From Cristatella mucedo (lineage: Eukaryota > Bryozoa > Phylactolaemata > Cristatellidae): DNA of 64,000 nt. Below, piece by piece: positions 22,486-36,000 of the stretch; within the stretch, counting starts at the first letter, position 1, and each line of letters begins with the position of its first letter. Under the pieces are notes generated by a model, which worked only from the letters and a program-made list of their open reading frames with translations, had not been told where the DNA came from and searched no databases. The stretch lies in the NCBI GenBank assembly GCA_009760855.2, contig WPIO01000035.1, positions 1,088,501 through 1,152,500 of the forward strand, written 5' to 3'. Both the position numbers and the translations under genes were made by a program.

Positions 22486-25400
22486 CTAGTGGTGCTCTTG
22501 CCCTCTTCCGGACACCATATCCTTGAGCATAGGCTGGGTCACAGGCCACTCGACAGGATTGCACTCTCGTGCACGCAGCTCCTCCTTTGAAGACATATTC
22601 TGAATGTGAATAGGCATTGCAGCTCCACTCACGGAGAGCATCTTTAACTCAACGGGACCTAGCTTCAAGTACTCCTGCAAATATATAACATGGAAATGCA
22701 GAGACGGCAAGCGACGGCACAGAGTGTGCACACTGTGAGCTCGCTGTGTACTATCGAGACTGAACCCGGAACAAAAAAACATGAAACCAAGCAAATAATG
22801 CAGTATCAATTTACGCCTTTCGAGAAATAAAGTCTGTATCTGATGCTGCTTCATTAGTGACATGCTTTCAAAAAGGCTCGACAAATTTTCACCGACAGAA
22901 ACAGCTTTTTCTCATACGTACGTGACAAAAAGTCACAATAAAGATCCACGTGGTTGATATGATAGCATGGTTGAGCACTTTGCCTAAATGTACAGACGCA
23001 TCACAACGCTTAAGTCATGAAAAGACAATTAACTTTCAGTGGCTCTTCGTGAATTGAAGGATGTGCTGCCATTCCACATATCTACTTAAGTCAAAACTAG
23101 TGAATAAAAAGTGAAATGCACCAGAGCTATATCCAAACAATGCAACTGTACAGACATTAATTTCTTTTTTCGTCTATTAAAATATCGAGAAACAGTCCAA
23201 ACCAATTCTGCTAGAATAGGAAAGTGCCACGAATGAAAAACAAATGCAAGAGACAAGTACTGAGGCTCGAGCCTCATCAAGCCAAAAAATAATATATCAA
23301 TACATCCAGCCGAAACAAATCCTCTCAGTATGGCTAGTGCTGCTGTTGCCGTACATTTTTTTTAGGGAATAAGAGGGTTTTACAGAATGCTATTAAGCAA
23401 TACGCTTCGCTGGTTGGGCCAATGGTTAAGGCGGTTGTTCCCTACCAAGGTCAAGGTGAATGCAATCGACCCAGATTGTGGGCTCGGGCCCTGTGGCACA
23501 TGCGAAGCACCTAACTAGAGATTAAGTAATCTTAGGGCACTCTGCAAATGAATTATATTTATTATATTATAATTATATTTATTTATTTGCAGCCAGTGAA
23601 AATATTTATTGATAGCCCAAATAAAAACATATGCTGCTGCTGGTGTGTGTGGCTAATTTGAGATATTAGTGGTTTTTGGGTCAATAGCATTTATTTTAGT
23701 TCGTATGCTCCCAAAGCCTGGAACTCCCTCCCGACCTGCGTCAGAACATCCCCTGACTTGACCACATTTAAAAAGAACTTAAAACACACCTATTTAGGAC
23801 AGCTTTTAGTGGGTCCCTGTGATTCGTCCTTGATGTGCTTATGCGTGCTGACACTGTGCATGCTGCCACTAACCACATTTGCATGCTGACCCTGTGCATG
23901 TCGCACCTAACCATGTTATTCATGTTGTTTGTTTATCAAGCATGATATTGCTCATCATTCAATTGCATTTCCCTATGCAGCAAATGTAAAGCGCCTAGAA
24001 AGAGATTTAGTTCTCTGAGGGTGCTTTATCAAGTGCATTATTATTATTATTATTATTGTGCTGTTATTTCCCTATCGCTAGTTTATGGCTTGTAGTGGTT
24101 TATGGCCCAGCAGAGGTTATAACACTGCCATAGGTTTATGGGCTGTTTCGATGTATGGCAGTGATATTTAAGTGCCGGGCTGCAGAGGCCAGCGAGTTAC
24201 GTTGAGAAGGCCGGGCAGGACGGTGGTGTACCTGTGGCCCGCTGCTGCGGCGTCCGTATGAATAAACGTCTTTGAGCCAGCTTCGGTGTTCTGCCTGGTG
24301 ACGCGTACCTGCCGTTTGGAGAATGTCAAACTACAGTGTGTGTTAAGTGCAACGTCATTCCACCATAATTCTTATGGCATCCCTTGTCTGGCCACGCATA
24401 GAGGCCACCAGCTTCTGCGCTGTCTCTTCTGCTGTAGCACATTTCAAAAGGCCGGAGTTTTACAGAAAAGGTCGGTTTTTGGCGTGGGCCAAACACTCGC
24501 CTCAGCCGCCTATATCGATATTGCTCCAATGTCCTTCTACGAGGTAGACAACGGGCGACTGGCTGGGCCACTGCACCAGCACCAGACACGGGTTTGTCCA
24601 CAAGTACTTCACTTGGCCGGCAGCGTGCTTAGGGTCGCTATCTTGCTGTGAAATGTAACGAACCCCAAACTGAGTATTTGAGATTAAAAATCCAACTTGA
24701 TTGACCAGCAATATCTCGAGTAAGGTACTTTGTAGCAAATCCTTGTTTGGTGCTGATATTGACAGGCCCCCCCTGAAGCAGGGTATTTGGTCAAGCAAGC
24801 ACACGATCTTTTTGTAAAACTTAGGCTCAATGCAATATACTACAGCCGAAGAGACAGCGCAAAAGCTAGATGCCTCTATGCCGGCCAGACGAGGGAGTTC
24901 ATAAAGAATCGTTGGGGTGACGTCGCAATAAACACATAACAGCCGCACATGTGCTAGTTTTTGGGCTGATCAATATTTTCTCATGCTCCGAATAACTTTA
25001 GATTGCCTGGTATCGTAGAAAGCCCTCTTATTACCCAGACGAATTTGCAGCCACAGCAGCAACTATGCTACAAGAATTGTTTTTCAACTGAGTGTAAGAC
25101 TCTTTCTCTAAGCTATGACTAATTAAACTAATTGAATTGGGCTGTCTTGCTGCGTTGTGGGATTCCACAAACTTGCCACACAAAATAGCTGCTTTTGGTC
25201 AGGCCATGTCTAGCATGCCAAAAAGTAATATGAGGTAAGCGATACTATATATATAATATATATTATTCATTTATATAGCACCCCAAGAGAATTTAATCTC
25301 TATTCCGGTGCTTCACATATGCCTCGGGGCTCGAGCCCACGACCTCAGCCAGACCTTGGTCGGGGCAAGCACCTTAACCGCCAGACCAAACCAGCTCGGC

Positions 25401-28400
25401 TGCTAGTTTGTATGAGGAGTGATCAATATAAGCTTTCAGGATTTGCTCAACGTCAGCTAGCAAGAGGGTACAACACCTTCAGGCAGAGCAGAGGCAACAT
25501 CTATCAAAATCAAATCTGCCCAATGCCCGGGTATGCCATGGCTTCTAGCTATCTAAGACGAACCCAAGCTGGTGCAACACAGACAATTTGCAGAGAAAGA
25601 CAATTTTCAGAGCATGGCAGTTAAGCACACACGTATATATGTAGAACAAGCAATACTCTCATGTACAAAATTCAATCAAGCTGTGTTTTGAAATGGACTC
25701 AAATCAGCCACAGATTGAAACTGCATACGAAACTGCGATTAAATCTTACGTCAACATCTTCATCGACAAATGCGTAGTAATTATCGAAGGGGTCGTCTTC
25801 ATCACCACTCAAGTCCTGCTCTCTTTTGGCATCATACTTCTCGATTGCTGCAATAAAAAACTGCACATTCTTAACTTGGCTGAACAAAAAGCCGAAATTA
25901 AATAGAAATGTATGCACTCTAAGGAATATCTACCAGGGCAATATGCGTAGCCGGCCTGTGGATTTGAAGCCTGCTGCCACTGTCTGAACCGGGATGCAGG
26001 GGGAGAGGCCTTTAGCCCCCTCATCATAGCCAGGCAGCGACTAGGCTGTCTCATATTCATATACTCTCAGCCCGGAACCAACGATGAGATTTCGACTCAA
26101 TTCAAACCAATGAGCAACCGCTTATTTCGTGACGAATAAACGCTATGATTTCGAGATTCAAATTTTTATTACTCGCGGGTCCGGCCCTCTATATCAACAT
26201 CTGGTAGGTCGTAGCCCCCTACATTTCAGTGTTTCGAGTCTTGCCCCTAAATGTAAATCCTGGTTCTGCCTCAGCCTGAAGTTACATATACAGGAATTAC
26301 ATAAAAAGCAAATCACAATTTCAGGAACGAATCCAACATATATGGTGAAACATTCAAGTTGCACTTTAAACATGCAAAACCTTGAAGCAGGTCGTCTATG
26401 CTGGACCATAAGACGACAAGGAAAGCACATTGTGGGTAGCCTATACATCGATCTACAGAATGCATGAGGATAATTTGTTAATATGAGCTTCATCGCATCA
26501 GTCAAAGAGGCAGAAGAATTGTTGCCAAACTCTTAATCGTTTGCCATTGCAGCACATCTATATGAAAGCTTTAACAGACCTCGGTCAGCATTCATCTTAA
26601 TAGGTCATGGCAAACTAGAGAGCACCGAGGCAAAAATGCAGCCAAAGAGGAATCCATAGGCAGATTCGCACAAACAGTTAGGCTCAACGAGACAATGCAG
26701 TGCACAAAAAGGTTAGTTGATTCAACAACCTCACTTGTATCGCCTCAGAGGAGCCTTAAAGGCTATCGTGCTCACTTGCAGCGGGCAATAATAAAAAGTT
26801 CAATCACTGGGGGGGGGGGTCAAATCCACGACCTGGGCCGTGAAGAGCAAGCATCTTACCCCTGGGGTAAGACCCAGGGGCAATACAAACGCAAGGAAGC
26901 TCTAATACAAGAGAATGAGATTGCTTGCACTGATCAGTTACACTGATGTCAACCTCTCATCTGCGAGCAACCTTCCTTATTGACACCCGTACCTACTTGG
27001 GCATATTGCAGAGTGATTCCCGAATTATTAGCATTTCGAGCTTTCATACATGGCAAAGAGAACCACATGGACAGTATAATGGGTGGTGTTAACAATAGTC
27101 ATGTATATGTGACGCATGTTCGCATTCTGCAATTCGGTGTCCCTTTGTGAAAAAGCTGCAGACGGGGGGGGGGGAGTGGGGCTAGCCAAAATAAGCTGCT
27201 GTTCATATAGGGAGAAAATTCAGAGCAGGCTAAAAAGAACTTGTCACTGCTGCTGCTGCTTGAATGGTTTTTGCATTATACCAGCATAATGTATTTACCA
27301 TAATTGTTTTAACCATAATTTAGCGTACATGTTTGCTCACTTACAGAAGCCCGGAGGCTCTTCAGGAGAATTACTGTGCCACATGTGATTGAAAACCAAA
27401 GTCCATTGGATAGATATGGTGCAAGACAGTTTCTTAACATAAGTTCCTATACGCAGCGGCAGCAGCAGCGTGCCGGCTTGCAGGATCGCACGCAGCAGCC
27501 GCTTGCACTTACCGTCTGCTGACTGCTGCACAGCCTCCAGCTGCAGCTGCTCCTCGTCACTGACGTCACTTTCGCTATCGTGTGGCTTTGCTGTCAGCGC
27601 AGCTAACTTTTCCTCAACCTTCGCCAAGACGGCACTCTTAGGTCGCCGAGCAACTGCTCCTGGTTCATTAAAGTGGAGAGCAACGTAATAACAGCAGCTA
27701 TGGGCATTGGAGGCAGCGAGGTATCACATTGGCAAGCATTGCATGCCGAGTGTCAAAATCCAAAGATTCTACGGCACAAGAACACACATAGAAGCTTTGA
27801 CGTAAGCAAGGGTGAAGGTCTCATGAAACGGTAGCTAGTAATACAAGCTGGTTTTACTCCAGGCCAGCTCTTGCGACGACGATGGATCTCAGCAGGCAGA
27901 CGATGGTTTCGGCAGGAGCCCGCCCCAGCATTTGACAGAGAGGCGAACAATGATTACGAAGAGGTTCAAATAAGCCTAGACATTAGCTGGTCTTCGATAG
28001 GTGCCGGCTAAGATACGTGCCAGACTCGAGGTGCACACCCGTCTTAGCAATCAGCAAAAAGTACAGCTAAGCCGTTGCACAGATGCTCGCCCACGACCTC
28101 GGCCAGTCGGCTCCTTAACAGAAGCATGCTGGCTAGAAGGAGTGCTCGGCAGCACCGGCTGCCTACTTGAGGCTCGGTGACCCGGATCTCTCGAAGGTCA
28201 GCTGCATGCATACGTGCAAGTAACCCACTGCAGTGCGGTCGGTCGCTGTAGCTAAACCACGAACACTGCGATGCTCAGACGTCGTAACTCGACCAGTAAT
28301 TCCTGTTAGATATGACGACTAAGTGGAGGTTCCAACTCGAGAACTTTCTCAGCAAGCCCGACATCAGAGCTCCCATTTTTTATCCTGTGTGAGCAAGGAA

Positions 28401-31400
28401 GGCATAAGCACTTGCAGGGCTGGACAGCCACTGCAGGTGCTGAGCAGCTAAAGCAACAGCGGCCCAATACGTTGAACAGCTTTCAATAGCACACACGATT
28501 CATATTCGGCCAGACCCTTTTATGATGCTTACACTGCCATTGCAGAACAAAATTCCTGCCCTAAGGATCCGATGATGGCTTGTTTCCTTGAGTGGTCAAC
28601 CAAACTCTAATCAACCACATCGGTTATCAATTAGAGGCTCCACGGTGGCATCCCAGGTAGGATACCATTTTTTAAGCAAGTGATTGTGCAATGCCACTAT
28701 GTCTACGACTATGACAGGTGAGATGTGCCACTGATGATGGGCCATGATGACCCACTAGGTAAGGCAGTTGCACTTCACGACCTCAGGCCCGAGGTCGTGG
28801 GTTAGAATCCTGGGGCGATCTTTTATTGCTGCAGCAAGCGGTGGAGATAGTCTTTAAGGGTATTCTGCGGCTATACAAAAGAGGCTGTTAAATCAGCTAG
28901 TACCTTTTTACAAAGCAAGATTGCAAACAGTTCGTCTAAATTAGACATATGCCCTGTTCACTCCGTGCAGCTCCACACCCCCCCCCCGGCGAACTATATT
29001 TACTGACGTAAACTAGTTCCGGGAGCCACAAAAAATAACTCTCAAGGATAAAATGAATGACTTCCCACCTGGTTGGTGAGCATGTATAGTACCTGTTTGG
29101 GATAAAAGGCTGACCGGAAAAGGCAGTTTTAGAAGCAGATACGGCTCGTGTGAACTGCTCTGTTGAAGAGACCAACTAGCCTGCTTGCTGGTCGGCGATT
29201 CACGAAGCACGTAATGCACCGAAGCCCCACGCTGGGCTTGTAATGAGTCTACACGAGTAGCTTCTGGTGCCAGCTGCAGCACACGGGCCACTATTCGAAC
29301 TTTTGCTGCTGCCACTATTCGAACTTTCGCCTCCTTGCTATGCTCCCGCACGCGCCTCGGCTTGCTGCACTCAGGTGGTATCTGATTACCCTTAGGTGCA
29401 GTACATGTGGTCAGGTCTGCATGCATACGTCTGTATTTTGCACAAGCACTCTTAGCCAACTACAGCTCCTGCCGAGGCCTGACGGCTGCCTTTGATGGAT
29501 CCGAGCTAAAGAATCACGGCTAATCTGACCGATCTGCCGGGCAATCCTGGAATAGGGCCGCCAAACCATAGGCTCGACATAAAAAACCGTCCGACGACAG
29601 GAATGTGATCGTAAGGGTTACATTGCCTTTACTAGAGAAGTTGGTGAAGATGTGTGCTAATTTGGTTGACAACTCTAAGACTTGTCTGACAAAAGCTCGA
29701 CCAGAACTTCTGCATACAAAGCGACGCGAAGGAATACGCTGATCTTTCAGATAATGCTGCTGCTGCTGTCTTAGCAACTCCACCTGCCAGAGCTGATTCC
29801 ACTGTAAGTACCTTCGTAAGCGCACACGAGTAAATTTCTTAGTAACGAGTATTCAAACCGGTCGAGAGATGAATGAGGCAATATGATTTTGCTTTTCCAT
29901 TGCTTGTCCTTAGAAGCATCGCCACCACTCGGTCTGCTCAGATCTGTCTGCTCCGCCTGTTACAGAGGGCTCCAGCTACGTGGAAACCCGAGAGCTTGGG
30001 CAGCTCTCACTCTGCTCCTGCAGCTCTCACTGTGCTCACGATGCTCTGATTATGGCGGCCGGAACAAGACCGATAAATATGCAGCCATTGCCTGATCTTT
30101 CTTGACTGCTGGCTACCGGTAGGCAGTGGTGAGGCTCTTCGTGGTCAGGGCTCTCCGGCAACTGGTGGCCAAACAATGAAGCTTGCCTGGCCGAACTCGG
30201 CAACCCATGCCCGGAGAGGATAGCATTAAGGTGTCACTGCATCTCCGATGCCATTACCGGCTCGGAAGCAGTGTGGTCCCTGTTCCTGAACCCGGAGAGC
30301 AGCTGCGATCCTAGCAGGGCAGGGCACCGCCGGCTAATGAATATATAATAGTTAATTTTTTTCGATAAATTATATATATATAGATATACACACATATATT
30401 GTGTGTGTGCGTGCGTGTGTGTGTGTGTGTGCCTGTGTCTGTGTGCAGGCAGTGCATGTGTATCAACACTCTTCTAGTCGAATTTCTAAAATGTTTGCTC
30501 TAGTGCAGCAGTGTCTGCCAAAATAGTAGCAGTTGCTGTGGCTCGGCAAAAGCAAACGGCATGTATTATTGACTATGGTCGCAGCAAACTCTACTCAGAG
30601 CTGGTTGCATGCCGTAACTACTCTACAGTAGCACTCACAACATCATAAGGCACCAACACACCGACGAAGAGGCATTAAATTAGCCTTGGTGTTTGTTTGT
30701 ACCTGAACCATTGTCTCGCTGAATAAGTGATACATTGGCAAGATCGACCTCCAGTATGCCTCCATCCCTGAGGCTCTCGCCATCTTGAAACTGTGTCATG
30801 AAAAAGCTCCTGAAGAACAGTAATACAGGAAAAGGTTAATTCCTCACCTGACTTTTCGAAGACAACTTGCACTGCTTGCAGAATGTAGCAGGTAGAGGCA
30901 CAGCTACTTCGTCTGATTTTTATCATTACATGGGTAAAATAGCTTCACGAAATTCTAGCTGAAGTACAGACCACTTGGAACACTCAGTGCTATCATGCCA
31001 TTGCATCTTAAGAAGAATAGTGAACACAAACACATATGCACGTTATTGGTTGTAGCGAAGCAGCTGTATTTCTTGCTCCAACTGTGACTGAAGGAGCAAC
31101 TGCACTGGCACGGTACTCACTTCGAGATGAGTAGGTCTTCCACCTTACAGTCAAAAAGTTCACTCATAACCTCCAGATTTTGTTTTTCCATGTCTTCAAC
31201 TTCATTCTGTAGTGCGTCTACTTCTTCCTGGTACAATTTGAGCTGTATAAAAAAGAATACCTGTATAAATATAAAGCTGTATAGAAAAGAAATTTATTTA
31301 ACTTATGCCTTTAATTTATTTATTTTTATTTATTTAATTTATGGAGATGTTGCCTATACAAACACCGGTACCCGTGACTGCACTTTGCTATGTGATCGAT

Positions 31401-31822
31401 GGCCTAGCAACTTTACATCCACACATGCTTTGCTTGATTACAACTGCAGTGCACGCTAAAAAGCCAGACCATCAATAATCACAAATAGATAATCACAAGG
31501 AAAGAGGGCAAACAGCTTAAAATATCATGCTTTTCCGGCAGAAGGCAGAGAGCAGACACAGGATACATATCGAGGAATCTCGCAGATGACGTAGATGTAG
31601 ATATTAGATGACCCAAAGGCTGGGCTGTAAAATGCAGTCGGATTCTGGGATCAATAAATGTGATTTGCAGTGAGAAAGCAATTTAGCGAGTAGTGCCTTG
31701 TTTGTGGAGTCTTGAGAAATAGAGCAAGCAGATGAGCTTGGCATACAAATGTTTCCGTGATGATAATGCAGTGGCAAAGGAGGCCAGGGCATGTGTCGTT
31801 GGAGCCGTTGGAGGATGGTTCC

Positions 31823-31861
<39 letters not shown>

Positions 31862-33054
31862 TGATAAAGCGCCCTCAGAGAACTTAATCTCTTTCTAGGC
31901 GCTTTACATTTGCTGTAAAAGAAATGCAATTGAATGGTAAGTAAAATCATGCTTGAAAAACAAACAAAATGAATAACATGGTTAGGGGTGACATGCACAG
32001 GGTCAGTATGCAAATGTGGTTAGTGGCAGCATGCACAGTGTCAGCACGCATAAGCACATCAAGGACGAATCACAGGGACCCACTAAAGGCTGTCCTAAAT
32101 AGGTGTGTTTTTAAGTTCCTTTTAAATGTGGTCAGGTCAGGGGATGTTCTGACGCAGGTCGGGAGGGAGTTCCAGGCTTTGGGAGCATACGAACTAAATG
32201 CACGGTCTCCAACGGATTTGAGGTTTGTACTGGGTATTTCTAGACTGTTGGATTCCGAAAAGCGGATGGTACGATGCTTGGCCTGATGGGGGAGTATGTC
32301 GGAGAGATAGGCTGGAGCCATAGAATGAAGGGACCTAAAAGTGAGCGACAAAACCTTGAAGTCAATCCGTTGCTGGACTGGTAGCCAGTGCAGGTCAGCG
32401 AGAAGTGGGGTAATGTGGCAACTGCGACGCTCACGACAGACGAGCCTAGCTGCAGAATTTTGCACCAGCTGCAATCGCCTGATCGCACATGCTGGGAGGC
32501 CAGTAAGCAGTGAGTTGCAGAAGTCGAGACGAGATGTCACGAATGCATGGACCAACTTAGACTTAACTTCCTTCTTACCTCTTTCTTCATCCAATCGTTA
32601 TCTAAGACTTCTTGACGACCTGTCTTGTCGATTGTGGCCATAGCTCTCTAAGAAAAAAGTTCATCAATATAATTACTGAAAATTCTAGGTACCACAACCA
32701 TCATAAAATTGATACAGTGAAGGCAGTGTATAGAGTTTGATAAAAGAATTTGCAAATATGCCAGCAAGATCCACGGGCCAACCTCAGCAGCTCTGAACTT
32801 GGTGTTGAAGAGTGTCTCTTCAGTCTCCTCAATAGTCTGTGCCTTTGTTTGAACTATATCTTGCTCGAGAAGTACTGAAATGGAACGAGGCTTAAGCCCA
32901 GCCAGCATAGAGTCGCATGAAAGCTTATCACCCGTATTAAAGTTACAAATAGTTTTGAGGATATCTGTCTAAAACTGACTTAAACCTCAAAGAGTTTAAC
33001 GAGCTAGTTCATTGCCGTTTTGAGAACAAAGGCATGCACGCACGCACACGCGCG

Positions 33055-33091
<37 letters not shown>

Positions 33092-36000
33092 CACACACAC
33101 ACTCACGCAGAGCTCACTTAATCATCTGCAAACGCAGGCATATACGAACATTGACTTCTATGGCCATAGAATTATAATGTAGTCCAGCACATGCTCAGCT
33201 TAATGTAATAAATGGTGCATTGAATAGTCCGCATTGATTCTTATCTACTGATGAATGGCAGCAGCGTGGCAGTAACCGCGTGATAGTGATTCTAAAAATC
33301 CATCAATACTTTATTATAAATCCTCTTCTATTTTCAATTTATTAAATGTTGCCGCCCTGGTATGACCTAAAAATAAGGCATTTGCCTTTTAACGAACGGG
33401 GTCGTGGGATCAAGCCCCGGGACAGATAAAAGTGCCTGGCTAGAAAAAAGTATTTTTTATAATCATCAACCAATTGGTGTGCAACCTTTCAAGCCAATAT
33501 GAATGACCAAGACAGAATTTTGGTTCCCTACGGGTGCTGTAAATATCCATACTTTTTATTACTAATCAAATCCGCAAAGCACGACTAGCACTGTCAAAGA
33601 AATAAGTGAAGTAGACTTCTTAGCCAGCATTCAGCCTGCCATTACAACAGGGCAACTTACTGAAATCAGTGAGGCTCGACCAAATCAGACGTCACTAGAT
33701 GCCATTCAATAAACTATAACGTGTACTATTAGCTTTGTTTGCTTAAGTTACATGTTATCAAATAGCTGTAGATCATGCTACAGAGGCAAATGTTAGTGCC
33801 CAATTTGAAAATGACTGGGAAGTGACAAACAAATATCACTTCATCAGAGGCTATATACCAGGACTGTTAAAAGGAGGCTAACACTGATCTCCGGAGGCAG
33901 CCAATCACAGGAACGTAAAGACCCACTGGCTTGGCAGAGTCTCGTTAGGTTGGTGCATAGGCAAGCCTGGGCCTGACGGTCCGACCTTCTCTGTGCCAAT
34001 GCATTTTAGAACTGCATCCGGTGCCGACACAGCTGACTGCTATTACCTATGGCTTCACATCTCAAATTGTCGAGCCCTACCTTTCATTTCGTCGTAAGTC
34101 TCCTGCATGTCACGTGACTCTTTCTCTAGCAGTTTGATCTGCTTTGCATGCTGAGCAGCCCCAACATCTCTGTACCTCTGCCAAACAGCTAGTTCCCTTT
34201 GCATTTGGACGATGGCTTTGTCGACCTTTGCCACCTCACCATACAGTGCTACAAGAGAATCAAGAGATATAACCAACAAAACTACTAGGTGTAGCACGTA
34301 ATTTCTTTCCGTGGTGCACGACAAGCCATCATATCGTCTGCATCATAAGACATACAATCGAGTCACTACCAGTGGACAAGCTGGACATGTAGTGGCCCGA
34401 GAGGCCATGAGCTGTGGAACGTTGTCTCCAAGCGCTTCATCAAGCGTTATAGTTATTGCTGCCACATACAAATCCCAGGGTTCCGAACCATGTGTAAGGT
34501 ATCCACTTGATGCAAAATCTGGTTGTCACCTAATAGAAGCAAGGCCTTCACTTTTCAGGAGGCTTTAAGCACCCGTTTAAGAAACAAAACATAATTACGT
34601 GTAAATCATTCAGTACAAACGCTGCACAAAAAAGTTAAAAATAAAGGTATGTTTTGCTTTCTTTTTGGTAGTGTGTTCACTGAACATTGAGGTATGCATT
34701 TGTAATCCCCAAACATGGTGCAACGTCAGCGAAGCAGGCACAGCCTGGATTGATGCTGCTCTGTCCTGGCACAGACTGGCTCTTACAAATTGAGAATAGG
34801 GCACATCTTTACCATCACATTAAAAATGTTCACGGGTTCACTTACCCTGCAGTTTTTTCTCTTCAAGCTTTGATGTTTCCCATTTCTCCTTCATAGATGC
34901 AATGACGCTTTCCTTATCGACAGGTTTTGCTTGAGCATCCTCTCGATTCAGTTCTCTAGACTTTCGCAGCAACAACTTCATGTACGCATGCTGCTCATTA
35001 AGGAGGCGTTCACTCTAAAGCAAAAAGAGGAGCTAATAAACACGATTGATGTCATGACTTCCATGATCCACATATCTAGTGTCATTGGCCAAGCAGGATT
35101 TCAAAAGACACCTCTGCGATCTGATCTTGGGGCGGACAGTCAATGATTTGGTAAGCATAAACTAGAATGCATAACAAAAAGTCCTATCTTTTGCAGCTGC
35201 TCAGTCGTACAAAATATGCTTTCGTAAATGGCATAGTGGGAAGTGCCACCCATTCTGGATCATGCAGACCCAGGTTTGGATCCTGCTTGTGGTAAGACCA
35301 TCTTGTCGATGTAATCGTCGAGCATAATCTAGGCTTTTATTGACACGCTGATGAGACACAGCTGTACCCTAGCTCTGACCCATCACAGAATTCCAGCAGA
35401 CCAAACTATCTCAACTCCGTGTTACACGTGTGATGAGACACAGCTGTACCTTAGCTCTGACCCATCACAGCATTCCAGCAGACCAAACTATCTCAACTCC
35501 GTGTTGCACGTATTGCTGACATTTTCACTTGCACGGCACCAAGATTTCTTAGATTGAATGACTATAAAACCAACTCACTAGTTATTAGCAAAAAATAGAA
35601 ATACTTAAGAAAACCTATTGGAAAACCTATTCCTAAACGGTGAACAATCAGAAAGCTGGACAACAAATTTAACCAAAATCAAGTTTTTGCTTAGGGTGCA
35701 TTTAAAATGACAAACAGGAATGAAGCCCAACAAAAATTTTACAGAATTTTCAATAAAAAACATTACAACCAATGATTATGGGGCCATGTCTTATCCGGAA
35801 GCATCATACCTACAAATAAAAAGAATTTACCGATCTTTGTATCATTTGCGACTTTTTTCTCAACTTTTTGAACCATGACACATTAAGGTACATGTTTGTA
35901 GCACGTTGAGGTACATGCTTGGGACTTTCAAAGAGCTTTCTTTACACTGCAGCTTTGTGCCAGGTGAATTCCAGAACTCGGCCAATAATACATGGCCTAT

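Noticed and set aside
25262-25392. tRNA gene candidates at A-box/B-box sequences
   Set aside because: These occur in many dispersed copies with a shared non-tRNA body and tail and do not fold into a full cloverleaf, so they are SINE heads.
29013-29825. Two minus-strand ORFs between CCDC83 exons (148 and 101 codons)
   Set aside because: They were tested as extra CCDC83 exons, but no phase-compatible splice pairs were convincing, and the known exons already give the expected protein length.
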